NCBI GenBank assembly: GCA_022497155.1
Contig: MU385751.1
Location: forward strand, 372,001 to 436,000
Length of the DNA: 64,000 nt
Direction of reading: 5' to 3'
DNA from: Whalleya microplaca
Lineage: Eukaryota > Ascomycota > Sordariomycetes > Xylariales > Xylariaceae
The notes under the pieces were generated by a model. It was not told the DNA's origin, ran no database searches, and saw only the letters and a list, made by a program, of their open reading frames with translations. Shown one piece after another: positions 34,637-46,191 of this stretch. The position numbers and the translations under genes were made by a program. Each line of letters starts with the position of its first letter. Position 1 is the stretch's first letter.

Positions 34637-37600
34637 TGCGTACTCTCGAAGACTTTTACAGCTAGCTCTATCTTTCGACCTAGAGCTGCGCGTGCTGTCT
34701 CACTCTAACGAACAAAGGACAATACACATGATGCCTGAACAGCGTAGAACATCGTGGTACCGACACTTGTTTCTATTCGATACAATACTGAAGCAGTTCA
34801 GGAATACTAAGTGCCATAGCTTCAAGTGGAGTATGGAGAAATATTAAATGGTAAAAGTCTAAGGTAAGTCTATCGGCAAGTGCGTCCAAGTGCCTTAACG
34901 AGCTCGAATATGAGACGTAAGTTATTAGGTACATAGAGGCGACGGTCTGTAACAACAAGAGGCTGATTAGTACCATTACGGTCGATCGACTCGTTTGGGA
35001 TGTCGCCTAATAAGGGAAAATGCCGTCCCGGCACAGGATAATCCTTGAGTACGAGAAGGGATGAGAGTAGTTAGTACTCTTAGCATCAACGGCTAGGCGG
35101 CTTGCCATATATTAGGTTATGTGAAAGCTCATATTGCGCGTGCAACTGTTGCATTATTTTCGTATATCAGGCTTGATTGTGAGTTCTTATATATACTAGG
35201 ACTTCGTATCATTCTCACTTATACAATATAAAAATAGCGCCATATCTAAGCGAAGGGGCAAAAGATGCGAAGACAGGCACAAAGAAGGATATTTTCTTCA
35301 GAAAGGCCAAAACTAGCATATTGCAGACATTATCCCCGAGGCATCTTCTTTTAGATCTGATGTCGAAAGATGTGTCCACAGTGAAGGGGCGCTGGGATTG
35401 ACTCCAATGGGGTCGTCGGGTTGCAGTCGAAAGTAGATATAACACACAGTCTCTGAGTAATTGATACTGTATTTCATCAATCATCGGGTCTTGCCAGGCG
35501 GTTCGGGAGTACCCATACGTACTATAATAGCGCACTCCAACTTACCCCTAAATACGTAATCCATGTTCCTATGTAGATGTGGTTCGACCCTAACATACTG
35601 CGTATAGAACGTTAGTGTAAATATATCGCCGCACTGTGAATTGCCTAGACGACCTTCAGCCATAATGAGTACGGAGCAAGTAAGCTTTGTAGGTACTACA
35701 ACGTGCTTACGTAGTGGTTGAGAGTACTCAGATGCAAGGCCATCGAAGTCGTATACACAGTACTAAAATATATTTCTCCCGGTCAGTTAGACCTGATGCT
35801 CAGTCTAGCCATGCTAGGGGTTTGAATGATATGAAAAATGATATAAATCAGTACAAGATCTGTATATATCAAAATCTACCTAACAAAGTCTACATGTGTC
35901 AAGTTCATTTCCTCTCATTTATTTATACAACTTCCGCCATCTGCTAGTTTAGTTCAACTCGTAGGATACAATAACTTATACGGATGGGCTATAGTTGCTT
36001 TGCATCCCTCTGTGTTTCAATCGCAACACGAAACTTCAGTCTAATAATAAGTAGAAGATATCATAGACATACGAACACAACAATGCGACTAGGAACTGAC
36101 ATGCGCAGGCCATGCATTCGAGACTTTGCCAATGGAAATTACGTGCAGATAGTTGCAGATAGTGAGAAAAATCTCGGTCAGTTTTATTATGTGTAACTGA
36201 GGGGAGACCGATGGTTGGCACGATGAAGCTGATTCCTGCCGGAGCGATGTATCATTCACCATGTGCTGGGAACTTTCAATTTCGAATTTGGCATGGGAAG
36301 ACAGGGAAGTTAACGGCCAGGCGAGGCCGAGGAATCTCGCTTCAAGAAAGTACCGACAGATGGTGTGCTGAGATTAGTATACTCCAAAAATCACGGAAGT
36401 AAATATCCGCGGGCTAGGAATGTAGGTACGATACTATGTACGTATGGTGCACGGTCTTGATAGGGCTGTAAGCACGCTTGAATGCGATCTTATAATTGTC
36501 CTTTTGTCAATGAATTCGGTCATGTTGTGTCCTTCCCATTTGAGATACGCCATGGATTACCTAGGATTGCTTACATAGTGTTATAATTACGGCGACCCAC
36601 TGGTCTGGCCCCAAACACGTTCCTTCAACTGTTCGTCTAATTCTTGTCCTTGACAACCTCTTGAAAGCGAAAGGGAGAGAGAAACCGCGGGCCCTTATAC
36701 TCGGTGAGACACGGACAATTGATGGAGTGTTCATCGAGGGAGTTCTCCGCGCATCTCATATATTACATTAACTCAACCTGTCGGCAAAAACAAACGAGCT
36801 TGGTTGTCTCATTTATCCAGAGCAATCGGGTTCACTCGTATTGCCACTGTGGCTCTCCCAATTCAAGTCTCCTGCATGGTCCCTGAATTGCCCCATACCA
36901 AGCTTCTAAAGAAGACCACTACTGCGTAGTGCTGGCGCTATGTAGTTAAGGTTACCGCCATTTACAACATAGACATGGGGCTCAATTACATGTATGTAGG
37001 ATAGCTGTCTACCATGGGCCAAGGGTTCATATCAAATCTCAATCGTCATCCGGCGGAGACATAAGCGCGGCAATCGACGCCGTAATTCGCGCCCCACCTA
37101 GAATTCCCTTCATGATTTCCTAGAATTCCCTTTACCCACTTAAGTACAGGGCTGTTATACGCTGACATAAATGCCCAGCCAGACTAGTACGGAAATTAAT
37201 GTCTAGCCGTGTCGATCCGTGTAAATCCAATATACCGAACTACGATCCGTGGATATCGGGTTATGTAGCTATTTTATACCTTATTAAAACTATTTACGTA
37301 CGATCTTAAGGTAAATAGATAGCCTCCTTTCGATATTATCGCTTAATAGCTATTTAATCTTACGCTATTTAGAAAAAATCGAATACTTATATAAAGAAAC
37401 ATTATACGCGGCCGGTCGGTTACAAAAATACGCGACAGGTACCTTCAGCGCGTATATATGTTGTCAACATCTCATCTATATACCCTAGGCAGATACTAAT
37501 TTGGAGGCTGTGGAGAAAGGGAATTGTAGGTGGGGCGGTAATTCGCAACAAGTCACTTACTAGGTTAGTCGTGTACTTAGTAAACGGATCCGACCAGTTG

Positions 37601-37994
37601 GACTCTACTAGTATGTACAGTATCTTTACACAGTACCTAGGACTGTTTAAGGGTCCCTGGGGTTGGGTCGCATTCACATCCTCACGCGAAAGATTCGCAG
37701 GGGTAATGGCAAGTCAAGAAGCAACGCGAGATGAACAAGGTAACCATACTATAAGCCAAGACAATTACATATAAACGAATTCATTTGTCGTTTGTTTCCC
37801 ATTCGCATACACGTACGCAGTACGTATAACTAACCTGTTGCTGAAGGATTTTGCTAACTTCGTACGGTTGACGAAGACAGTTGTTGGTATAGAATTCGCT
37901 TGCAAGATTGGCATAGTCGAGTGGATCTCCATAGTTTGTGGGAGAACGAAGTAACTCTTTCATTTACTGTGGCATGACAGCATGAGCATCTTTA
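34637..37994. other. Gene-poor, partly AT-rich stretch
   Basis: About 3.4 kb upstream of the wall-protein gene. The part at 37180-37420 is strongly AT-rich with repeated TTAATAGCTATTTAAT-like words, as in decayed repeats. I see no supportable coding region. Confidence 0.5.
37180..37420. repeat. AT-rich decayed repeat (RIP-like)
   Basis: The segment has many TA steps and the near-duplicated words CGATCCGTGTAAATCC / CGATCCGTGGATATCG and AATAGCTATTTAATC. Such sequence is typical of repeats mutated by repeat-induced point mutation, but no element can be named. Confidence 0.35.
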
Positions 37995-38562
37995 TTAGCA
38001 GTTGGTCTGCCGCATCAGCGATAAGCTTGAATTTCCCTTTACGGCATCGTAGTACAGCACTAGCTGGGTATCCTGGCCCGCGGATCCCAGACCGTTGAGA
38101 AGTCTCGTGCAGATGGCGGGCCCATGCCCCTGATGAACCAGCTGACCTGCCTGCACTTTAGCCACAACATATCCCTGCTCACCACGCAGAACGCTTGCCG
38201 ATCTTCGACTGAGTGACAGGCTGACAGGCATGGCACTGGGCAGTGTACACAAATCTTTGGAACCATCCAGGAGGCCCGCTACTGACGGAAATCTGCCTGA
38301 TGGCTGGTTGCTCTGCAGGATTTCCGAGCGTAGTTGATCTGTAATCTTTTTCTCTTGTACTTCATCCGTGCCAAAGACCGGCTCGTCCAAACGCTTGCCA
38401 TATCGAATCAGAAGCACGTCGGCAAAGATATGACAACATCTGCGATCGTACCGAGCCTCGCCGATCTACGAAATTGATGGAATTAGGTGAAACTTACGTC
38501 GCCTCTTCTGTGAGCTTCATGAGGCTTTGGGAGAGAAGGAAGTGGTGACCTCGCCGCGCCAT
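37995..38562 (-). CDS. Hypothetical small protein
   Basis: A two-exon model of 169 residues: exon 1 38562-38498 (MARRGHHFLLSQSLMKL...), a 58-nt GTAAGT...GCAG intron, exon 2 38439-37995. The junction reads TEEATCCHIFADVLLIRYGKRLDEP, which keeps the frame and a protein-like composition. I recognise no domain; there is no clear signal peptide or membrane segment. Its start codon is only 23 bases from that of the oppositely oriented pseudoprotease gene, so the two would share an extremely short promoter or overlap in their leaders. That tight spacing makes the model less certain; it could be a fragment. Confidence 0.4.
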
Positions 38563-38585
38563 TGTACGACCGTAACGGCCGGACA

Positions 38586-41249
38586 ATGTTGACGTATTTT
38601 CTTGTGACTATCGTCGGGACGCTGCTCGTACCCGGTCTGGTCAACGCCGACGACTTAGGTGCTTTCTGGATCGAACCGTCGCAAAAATGGCACGTTGAAA
38701 TCTACTCCTTAAGATGAATAGGGAATTAATTTTTGGCTTAGGTACGGTATCGATGGTAACTGGTCATCAATTGGCCTGTTCGTGGGTGAACCAGCCCAGG
38801 AAATCGACGTCACCGTGAGCACGAGCCTATCTGAGATCTGGGTGGTTGAAAAGAGCGGTTGCGATAACAGTAAGTATAATACTATAATTCAACCTAGCGG
38901 TGCTAGACTATAAACATGAGTTAGGCATTAGGACACTAATATATCTCAGATGCTCTTTGTACCGCTGCTCGTGGAGGTGTGTACGATACCAGCGCCTCGG
39001 AAAGTTGGTCGCCGCTCGGCGCTTGGCAACTCGGTACAGAGGATCTCGGGCTCGACGGCAATGGCGATTATGCAATGGAGACGATTACCGTAAATGGAAG
39101 TGTAAAACAGTCGCAAACTTCCTTCAGACGACAAGTTGTGGCTGGCATCAACGACACCGACTCGTACACCGGCTTCTTTGGTCTAGGTGTCACGCCCGGT
39201 CGTTTTAAGGATTACGTTGCACAGAGTCCCATTGCCTCGCTAGTTGAACAAGACGGCATCATTCCCAGTCATAGCTACGGTTACACTGCCGGGGCATACT
39301 ATGGTAAGTACTCAGATGCAACTAGAGTTTGTGAGAATATCTAATCAATAATAGGCGGCTCGAGAGGAACCCCATTATCGCTGACGCTGGGTGGCTACGA
39401 TGCCAATCGATTTGAGCCTCACGACACTAAATTCAGCTTGAACTCTACCACCAGACAGCCGGAAGTGCTCGTGAGAGCCATCACTGCATCGGTCTCTGAC
39501 GTGGAGAAAGCTCCGACTTCTTGGCCGTCGACATCAATGCCATTGTGGCTTTATAACGAATCCACAACGGCTGTGCTTGATAGCTCGACTCCTTACCTAT
39601 GGCTCCCGTCGGCTATATGTGACCAATTTGCTACTAGCCTTAATCTCACATGGAACGAGACATTTGGGTTGTACTTGTTCCCAGACAATGACAACCTCGA
39701 CCGCTTCAAGTCCTCGCCGGATCTCTCATTCACCTTCTCACTATCCAGTGCGGATAATCGGGATGATTTTGGGCAACCACTCGAAGTCCCGGGAGTTACG
39801 AACATTACTATCTCGGCTAATGCTTTTGTCCAGAGCCTTCGCTACCCATTCATGAATATCATCGAATATGGCGCCCCTGCAGTGCCATACTTCCCTTTGA
39901 AGCGGGTTGACGACGGTGACCCAGTTATCATTGGAAGAACCTTCTTCCAGGAGACATACTTGATCATGAACTACGAAACCAGCACTTTTTCGGTTCATAA
40001 AGCCAAATTCCCGGATAACCCGCTGAGCGATACTTCAATCCAAACCATAGCATATTCCGCGAACAGTCCATACCCGGGGCCTAACCGGCCGAATGGATCC
40101 GGGCCTCTGACACAGGGCCAAACCGCGGGTCTCGCAGTAGGTCTTTCTTTTGCAGGCATCGCTGCCCTTCTTGGATTTCTATTCATGCGCCGGAAAAAGA
40201 AGAAGCAACCGGTACCAGACCGAACAGAAATGGACTACAAGGACAATGCGTCTTTGACTGATTCAGAACCACCCAAGACCCCAGTGAGCCGTATGGTTTC
40301 AATGATGTCGAGGAATTGTCCGATCAAGAAAAAGCAAGCTGCGCAAGCTGCCAAGAAAGGGAACGGGCAGAACGTGTATGAATTTGCTGTGGATCTGAAT
40401 CACGAGCGCTACGAGATGCCAGGTTCGGGAAAACCAGTCGAGCTGGATGCTGCCAACAACGCGTCAGGCTTCGGGACTGCGGATGTCGACCGAAGGGAAA
40501 CACACAGGACAAGTGCATACGAGTTCGAGCGGCAGCAACTGGAGAGGCAGAGACAAGGGTTGATGCCTGAGTACGTGCCTCGTGCGGTGGTCCCATTAGC
40601 CCCCATATATCAGGGTATTAGTTCAGCGGCACACTACCCGCCGTCAGACCATGTTAGCCAAAGCCGATCTTTAGCATCTAGTCCGGCGCACGATGATTTA
40701 AGCCGCAACACACCTTCTCCAATGAGTCCTCAAAGCGACTGGACCAACCGGATTCCCGAACTTCCCTCTTCCATGGGATTTGTCCCTACTCGGACACTCT
40801 CCCACTCTATTTCAAACCCAAGCTTTACCTCCTCGCCAACCTCAGTGACCACCCCTGGCTCCGCCACACTCAACCGCTCCGCCTCAACCGCTGGATCGAA
40901 CTCGTCATCTACCCACCCTTTAATATCACCTCCAGCCTCGTATCAGAAAACACCAATAGACCCATCCCGGGTGATCTGCCTTGGACCCTTGCCCGATAAT
41001 GTTCGGCCGCCATATCCGCCGTCAACATATCGAGCCCCTGGCCTCAACGACCGCACGCCCGCTATGCCTACAATCCCGTCTCGCCGTGTTTCTACAGCCG
41101 ACACCCTAGGTAGCAACTACACTGTCGAAGAGGAGGCACACGCAGCCGCGGCACGGGAGGCGTCACGTGCCTTCGGTCGAATAGATGGGGTGGATATCGT
41201 TCACATACCTCAACCAGCACAAAGGCGATATAGCTGGGAGGAACGGTGA
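38586..41249 (+). CDS. Membrane-anchored pepsin-like protein, first catalytic Asp missing
   Basis: An 826-residue type I membrane protein with a pepsin-fold (A1 family) ectodomain. Exons are 38586-38689, 38742-38869, 38950-39303 and 39355-41249. A signal peptide covers residues 1-22. The first active-site strand reads VTVSTSLSEIWVV, with Ser61 in place of the catalytic Asp and no DTG. The second reads AVLDSSTPYLWLPS; Asp271 remains but not DTG/DSG. GFFGLGVTPG and VIIGRTFFQETYLIMNYE confirm the pepsin fold. One transmembrane helix lies at about 452-473, followed by RRKKKK and a 350-residue Ser/Pro-rich cytoplasmic tail. The first intron appears to be GC-AG (starts GCACGT at 38690), the only choice that keeps WYGIDGNWS in frame. 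It is probably not a protease; a surface sensor or binding protein is possible. Confidence 0.88.
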
Positions 41250-42834
41250 CACCCCCAAAAACGCAGAATCTATGGCGCGCATAAAGAGATCCCACTACAG
41301 TTTACGGTCTTTTAATCATACCACTCACCTTGCTTGACGCATTTCTTTCTTTTACGTACTTTGGGATCTTATTACATATATTTACACCAGCGATGGAGTT
41401 GAGGATACAGGGATGCATTGTTTTATACATACATATATACGGAGATGCTTGCCTCCCCTCTGTGGTAATGAAAGACACGGATTTGGTTACCGTGCATTTT
41501 CAATGGCGTTCTAGTGGGACTGGGGAAGGGGAGTGGTATTGAGTCCCATGCACACAAGATTGATGATGCACGTCAGGTGAAGAGGAGCATTATGACGAGC
41601 TGCAACTCGATATAGCAGATCTAATGAGAAGGTGAGAAGACTGCGTGGCTTCACAGCAGTATGTAAGGGCTTTTAGGAGGCTATACCAACGGTCAGATGT
41701 GGGAAAATATGTTCATGGCGCCACAAGACATGACTTCTGCATTTGGTATTTACGTCTATATAGACAAGTATATATTCAGAATAAATAACTAGAATCTCCC
41801 AAATTTCGTTGCGCCTGTTCAGTGCCCGTGATAATAACTGCCATAGACAATAGCAGCTACAGCTATCATCAGGAAGCTAAGGTTTTTAATAAATTGTAAT
41901 ATATAGACATAGACACAATTGCCTATGTGCAACAGCTCTTCCCAATGATCTATACTATTTCCTATGGCAAGGAGTCATCTGGCAGCGTTAATTGCAGTTC
42001 TACTATCTAAGCATCGTTCGTCTCGTCTACAAGTAATCAATCCTCCAGAGTTATTATATTATACAGACTCACTAAACGAAGTCGAAGCACTCGAATCCTT
42101 TTGACCGACAGGTTAGATGCCAGATTCTAAAGCATGACTCATGTCCTCCTCTACCCAGGAGCAGTTGCTGATGGAAAACACCACCCTGTATTACCACGTA
42201 CCTAGGGAAAACGGGAGAGATGAGGCACATCAACTCTAGTGACAGCACAGCATCTCAGCCGGACAAAGCAAGGACCCAAACAATGAACGTCAGAAACGTA
42301 CAACACCAGGGACTTCTTGGTCGTCACTAATCCAGGAACTAACCCAACGGTATAGGCAATTATCTGTGAGGGCTGGGAGTGTGTGCCTGAGTCAACAGGG
42401 CATGACTGCTAATAGTTGCGCGATGACCTCTCTAGCTACTCAGCATGTACTCCCAACTACAGTGTTAGACAGCGGTTTGCATTGCAAAAAAGGAGGTTGT
42501 GTGTATTGGAAACGAGCAACTCAAGGGAAAGGCGATTCCTGGTTACATTAAGTTGTACAACTGTGACATATCTATCACAAGGGCTCAGTATAATGAGTCC
42601 TTATGACAATATCTCGACCATGGCCTGCTTAGCAAACTGAATTAGATGATCAGCTTCATGAGTCCGGCCCTCGAAGAAAAATATAAATACGCAGACCGTG
42701 GGCAAAGACATTCAGCAAGACAATTTCCACTACACCCAGTCTCTTCATCTTACATTATTTACTAATTACCCTCACAACCAACCAACCTCGCTTTCACCAT
42801 TGCGATCCTTTGATCGATCATCTAGATCAACACC
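41250..42834. other. Intergenic
   Basis: About 1.6 kb between two genes on the same strand. The right end is the promoter of the next gene, with an AAATATAAATAC TATA-like element near 42679. A TGAGTCA word occurs at 42388-42394. I see no gene. Confidence 0.5.
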
Positions 42835-43561
42835 ATGACCACCGCCGTCCTCCCCTACTCCGTCCAACACTACAACTCGTTGCCGGACATCGAGGATGCG
42901 GGCAACAACCTGAAGCCTGAGGACATTTCTCTTTTGACTACGGCTATCGGGCAGGTGTTCATCGGGCATAAGGTTCAGAAACTCTTCGGGCTTACTTTAC
43001 TGTACAACAATTTCCCTCTCGATGAGGACGAAATGCTCGTCAACACTGGAGATGTATCTATTCCTTGGAAGACTTCGGGCCTTGATGCAAAGCTCCGCGT
43101 CGTCAAGGGCAGTGCATGGCGCTTCACAGAGCAAGGTCTTTTTCCGTACGAATTTGCCTTCGATGGGACTCGGCGTGCTGATATCAACAGCTTTCAGCCA
43201 TTTCTTTCTGAGTTGGGAGATCTTCTCAAGTGCTTGGGTTTAATGGAAAAGTTCGGCGTCTGTAGCTTGACTAACGGAGACATAAATTCGGCTCCCAAGG
43301 TCGAATCCCCTCAGGGCCGTGACAGCGTCACTGTGCCTTTCGACGCTGCTCCCGGGGACGGACCGGACCGTCTCATTGAAACGGTCTGGCAATTTGATCT
43401 TGCCCCTGAACTAGGCAGCGAGACTCGTAAGTAGACAACTTCATCGTGATAATTACATCAAATACTGATCACACAAGATAGTTGACGAGACCACACTAAG
43501 TCCTCTTGTCCTTAAGAAATGCAAAGTCGCCTGCAACATTGGGCCCAACCCGGGGCACTAG
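42835..43561 (+). CDS. Hypothetical protein, probably lineage-restricted
   Basis: Exon 1 is 42835-43426 and exon 2 is 43482-43561 (55-nt intron, GTAAGT to GATAG), giving 223 residues. Without splicing the frame stops four bases past the donor. With it, the protein continues LDETTLSPLVLKKCKVACN and ends GPNPGH, which reads as a natural C-terminus. I recognise no domain. The protein is mostly soluble in character, with alternating hydrophobic and acidic stretches, no signal peptide and no membrane helix; several cysteines lie in the last third. A TATA-like element stands about 150 bases upstream, suggesting strong regulated expression. It borders the AT-rich decayed region on its right. Confidence 0.7.
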
Positions 43562-44710
43562 GGAAAGCACTTGCAAATAAAAAAGTAATGCATGTACCAG
43601 AAAGAGCAGCATCCAAGCAGGAGAAGATTAAGAGTCAATGTTACCTTTGTGACTTTTTCTTGTCAAGCATAGGGGAAGCTGTATCTATTATTAGATAGCG
43701 TTTCCAACAATTCAGTTAACTGATTGACTCCATTTCACCTGATTCATGATATGTGAAGCTAGAGGAAGGAGACATAGGATACTATGTGTCAACTAGCTAA
43801 ATACATTTGTGTCACGATAATAGGGGTATTAGTTATAATACCTTAAGCCTACGGATCTAGGAGTAGTTTTTTCTCCGAGATCCCCGTGGCTTAAAAGGTA
43901 TCTTCTAAGCTATCAAGAATCCTTTAGACCTTTATATAATTCTGTTTAGTTAACTAGAGTGATTATGGCAGCACCTAAATGATTATTGCCTGCACTGTAA
44001 CTGTGATAGTTTCTTTCTTTTTTTCTTAGTAGTTAATTATAAATAAAACTATGCTTTATGCTACTGCCTTTTTTAAAGCTAACTACTATTATATCTATAA
44101 ACCTCGAAACGTTTATAACGACTGTGTTCGACTAAAAAATGAAGGACCTTATACCGCGGTACATTTTACTAATAAATAGATGTATAGCTTTTACACTTTG
44201 AATATTTATACGCTATATTAGGGGCTATAGACATTTATAACCTCCTTAAATTACTCCTTGCCGGCGCCGTTTATAAATCGCCAAGCTATGTATTATTCGC
44301 CGCATTTATCTCCCTAAACTTAACTGGAAGCTAAACTATATACTATTGTAAATGAGTTCGTCTTTCACGATAGCTGCAATAACAGGTGGTATTATTAAAA
44401 AAAGAATGTAAATTTCCGTACTAATAGAAAAGCTACTTGCGTTTATTGATAAAATGTATCGTGGGGTAAATATGTGCTCTGTGAAGTGACACAGTCGTTT
44501 TAGCTATGGACATAGTCGTTTTAGACGTTTCGGTGAACCTCCTTGGACAATTTTTGCTATGTCATGTCGTTTATTAAGGTTTAGAGATAGGGTATTTCAG
44601 TTAACTTATCACTTCATTTGGTAGATGTCGTCAATTCAAAGCGAAGTCAAAATAAAATCAAGCGGACTCAATTAATGATGAAAACGTTGCCTTTCTAGTC
44701 AGCGTTCGAT
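43562..44710. repeat. AT-rich decayed region (RIP-like)
   Basis: This 1.1-kb segment is the most AT-rich of the window, with many TA steps and no open frame of note. Fragments in 44040-44350 look like heavily mutated former coding sequence of a repeat, but no transposon domain is readable. A hairpin lies at 43839-43900. Confidence 0.45.
43839..43900. repeat. Imperfect inverted repeat (hairpin)
   Basis: The left arm TACCTTAAGCCTACGGATCT followed by AGGAG pairs with the right arm starting CTCCGAGATCCCCGTGGCTT and ending AAAAGGTA, around a TAGTTTTTT loop. There are a few bulges and mismatches. It could be a miniature element end or an RNA hairpin. Confidence 0.7.
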
Positions 44711-46191
44711 CTAAGTCCCATCTCCATTCATTTCACGCCTTACACCATCCCAGAAATCAGTAAGCTCGCGCAGACTGATACGCTCGTTCGGGTCATGCTT
44801 AAGATATCTTTGGATCACATGCTTCCAATGTGCTGGGATGTCCTCTGACGACTCCCAATCCTCGACTACTTCCTCTGTGCTTTCTATGTCTTCGAAGGCG
44901 ATCATGTCCGGCTGTCGTAATAGCATCCACATGCAGCGGCCCAAGCTAAACACTTCAGCCAACTCTAGAGCCTTGGGACACTGCTCGCTCCACACTAAAA
45001 AGACGTTCCATGTGTTCCAGCCACTCTCGCCTGGAGTAGTCAGGGGCATGTTGCGTCGATCCGGTCCAGTGTATTTTGTGTACCGAAGGGTAGTGGTTTG
45101 ATCTTCTGGTATTTCTTCTACGTCCCAAGTACCATCAATCTCAGGGGCTGCCGTAGAAATAGGGGCATCGCATTGCTCCCAATCAATGAGCACAAGATTT
45201 GAATCTGCATCGAGCAAGAAATTTCCAGGTTTAATGTCCATGTGGTAGGTATGGGCAACGAAGTGAGTATGTGCAAGAGCTGCGGCCATCTGATAGCACC
45301 ATTTGGCTTTGCACGACAGTGGTATTCGCTCGCGGGATTCGTTGCTCCTCTCGATATGCTTATCAAGGCTTCCGTTTGGGAGGAGCGGATAGAGACTGCC
45401 ACACACAAATGGCTTGTCGTCGCCAGGTTTGCAGATAGTTACTAAAGTCTGCGCTGGAGGCATAATATTGGGATGGCGTGGCATCTTGCTAACCAGCTCC
45501 AGAGATCGATAGTATATTTTAACCTCCTCCTGAATATGCTCACTTTCGTAGTTGGTCAGAAAGGTCCTGAAGTCGATCCCTTTGAACACAACTTCAGAGA
45601 AGGGTTCCGATGGAGTGCATACAAGAGTAGTGCAGCCTCTTCCGCCGAGCGAACCCAGTCGTGTTAAACTTTTGAAGTCCACCGTATCCATCGGTTGCTC
45701 GACGGAAAGCTGGCTGGGTGGCAAAAGCAGATCGACATAGTCGTTGAATATGGGCTCATGATAAATACTATACGAGACATCCGGGAGAATACCGGTCGAC
45801 GCGTGGTCGAAAATATCGATGATAACATCTGGGTCTTTAACTGTAGGTTGGTCGCTACACTCGGCCCATATTGTAGCAATCGCAGACCATATCGCCCTCC
45901 GCATGGAGGCTCGATCCTGAAACGTTGCGCTTTTGTCGTCAACCGGCAGACCGTGATAGCAATTCACAACCCGTGTCGGTAGAGACTCCAATCGTTGGGA
46001 ATTATCTAGCGTAAATTGAAAGATCAGTGTCTTCCCATGCCCAAACGCCTAAATTAACATTAGTTGTTAATCTNNNNNNNNNNTTGCATCAAATATATAT
46101 TTACCTGAGCGAACACCGCTGTCTCATTGTCATCACCCCAGATCCACTCGCCCGATACGCCGAGTACGGTCAATGCAGCTTGTTCGCTCAT
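44711..46191 (-). CDS. Atypical protein kinase-like protein
   Basis: A 474-residue protein with a kinase fold in its C-terminal two thirds. Exon 1 is 46191-46105 (MSEQAALTVLGVSGEWIWG...), exon 2 is 46048-44711. The glycine-rich loop reads LGSLGGRG, and Lys185 in VVFKG is the likely ATP-anchoring lysine. The catalytic loop is HMDIKPGN (Asp300, Lys302, Asn305), with Met replacing the Arg of HRD. The metal-binding DFG is DWE (Asp318). The N-terminal 150 residues match no domain I know. Such HMD/DWE kinases occur as expanded accessory families in filamentous fungi. Activity is plausible because the key Lys and Asp residues remain. The intron (46104-46049) contains the run of Ns, so its true length is unknown. 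Confidence 0.85.
46074..46083. other. Run of 10 N (assembly gap)
   Basis: Ten undetermined bases lie inside the intron of the kinase-like gene. The round number suggests a placeholder for a gap of unknown size. Confidence 0.95.
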
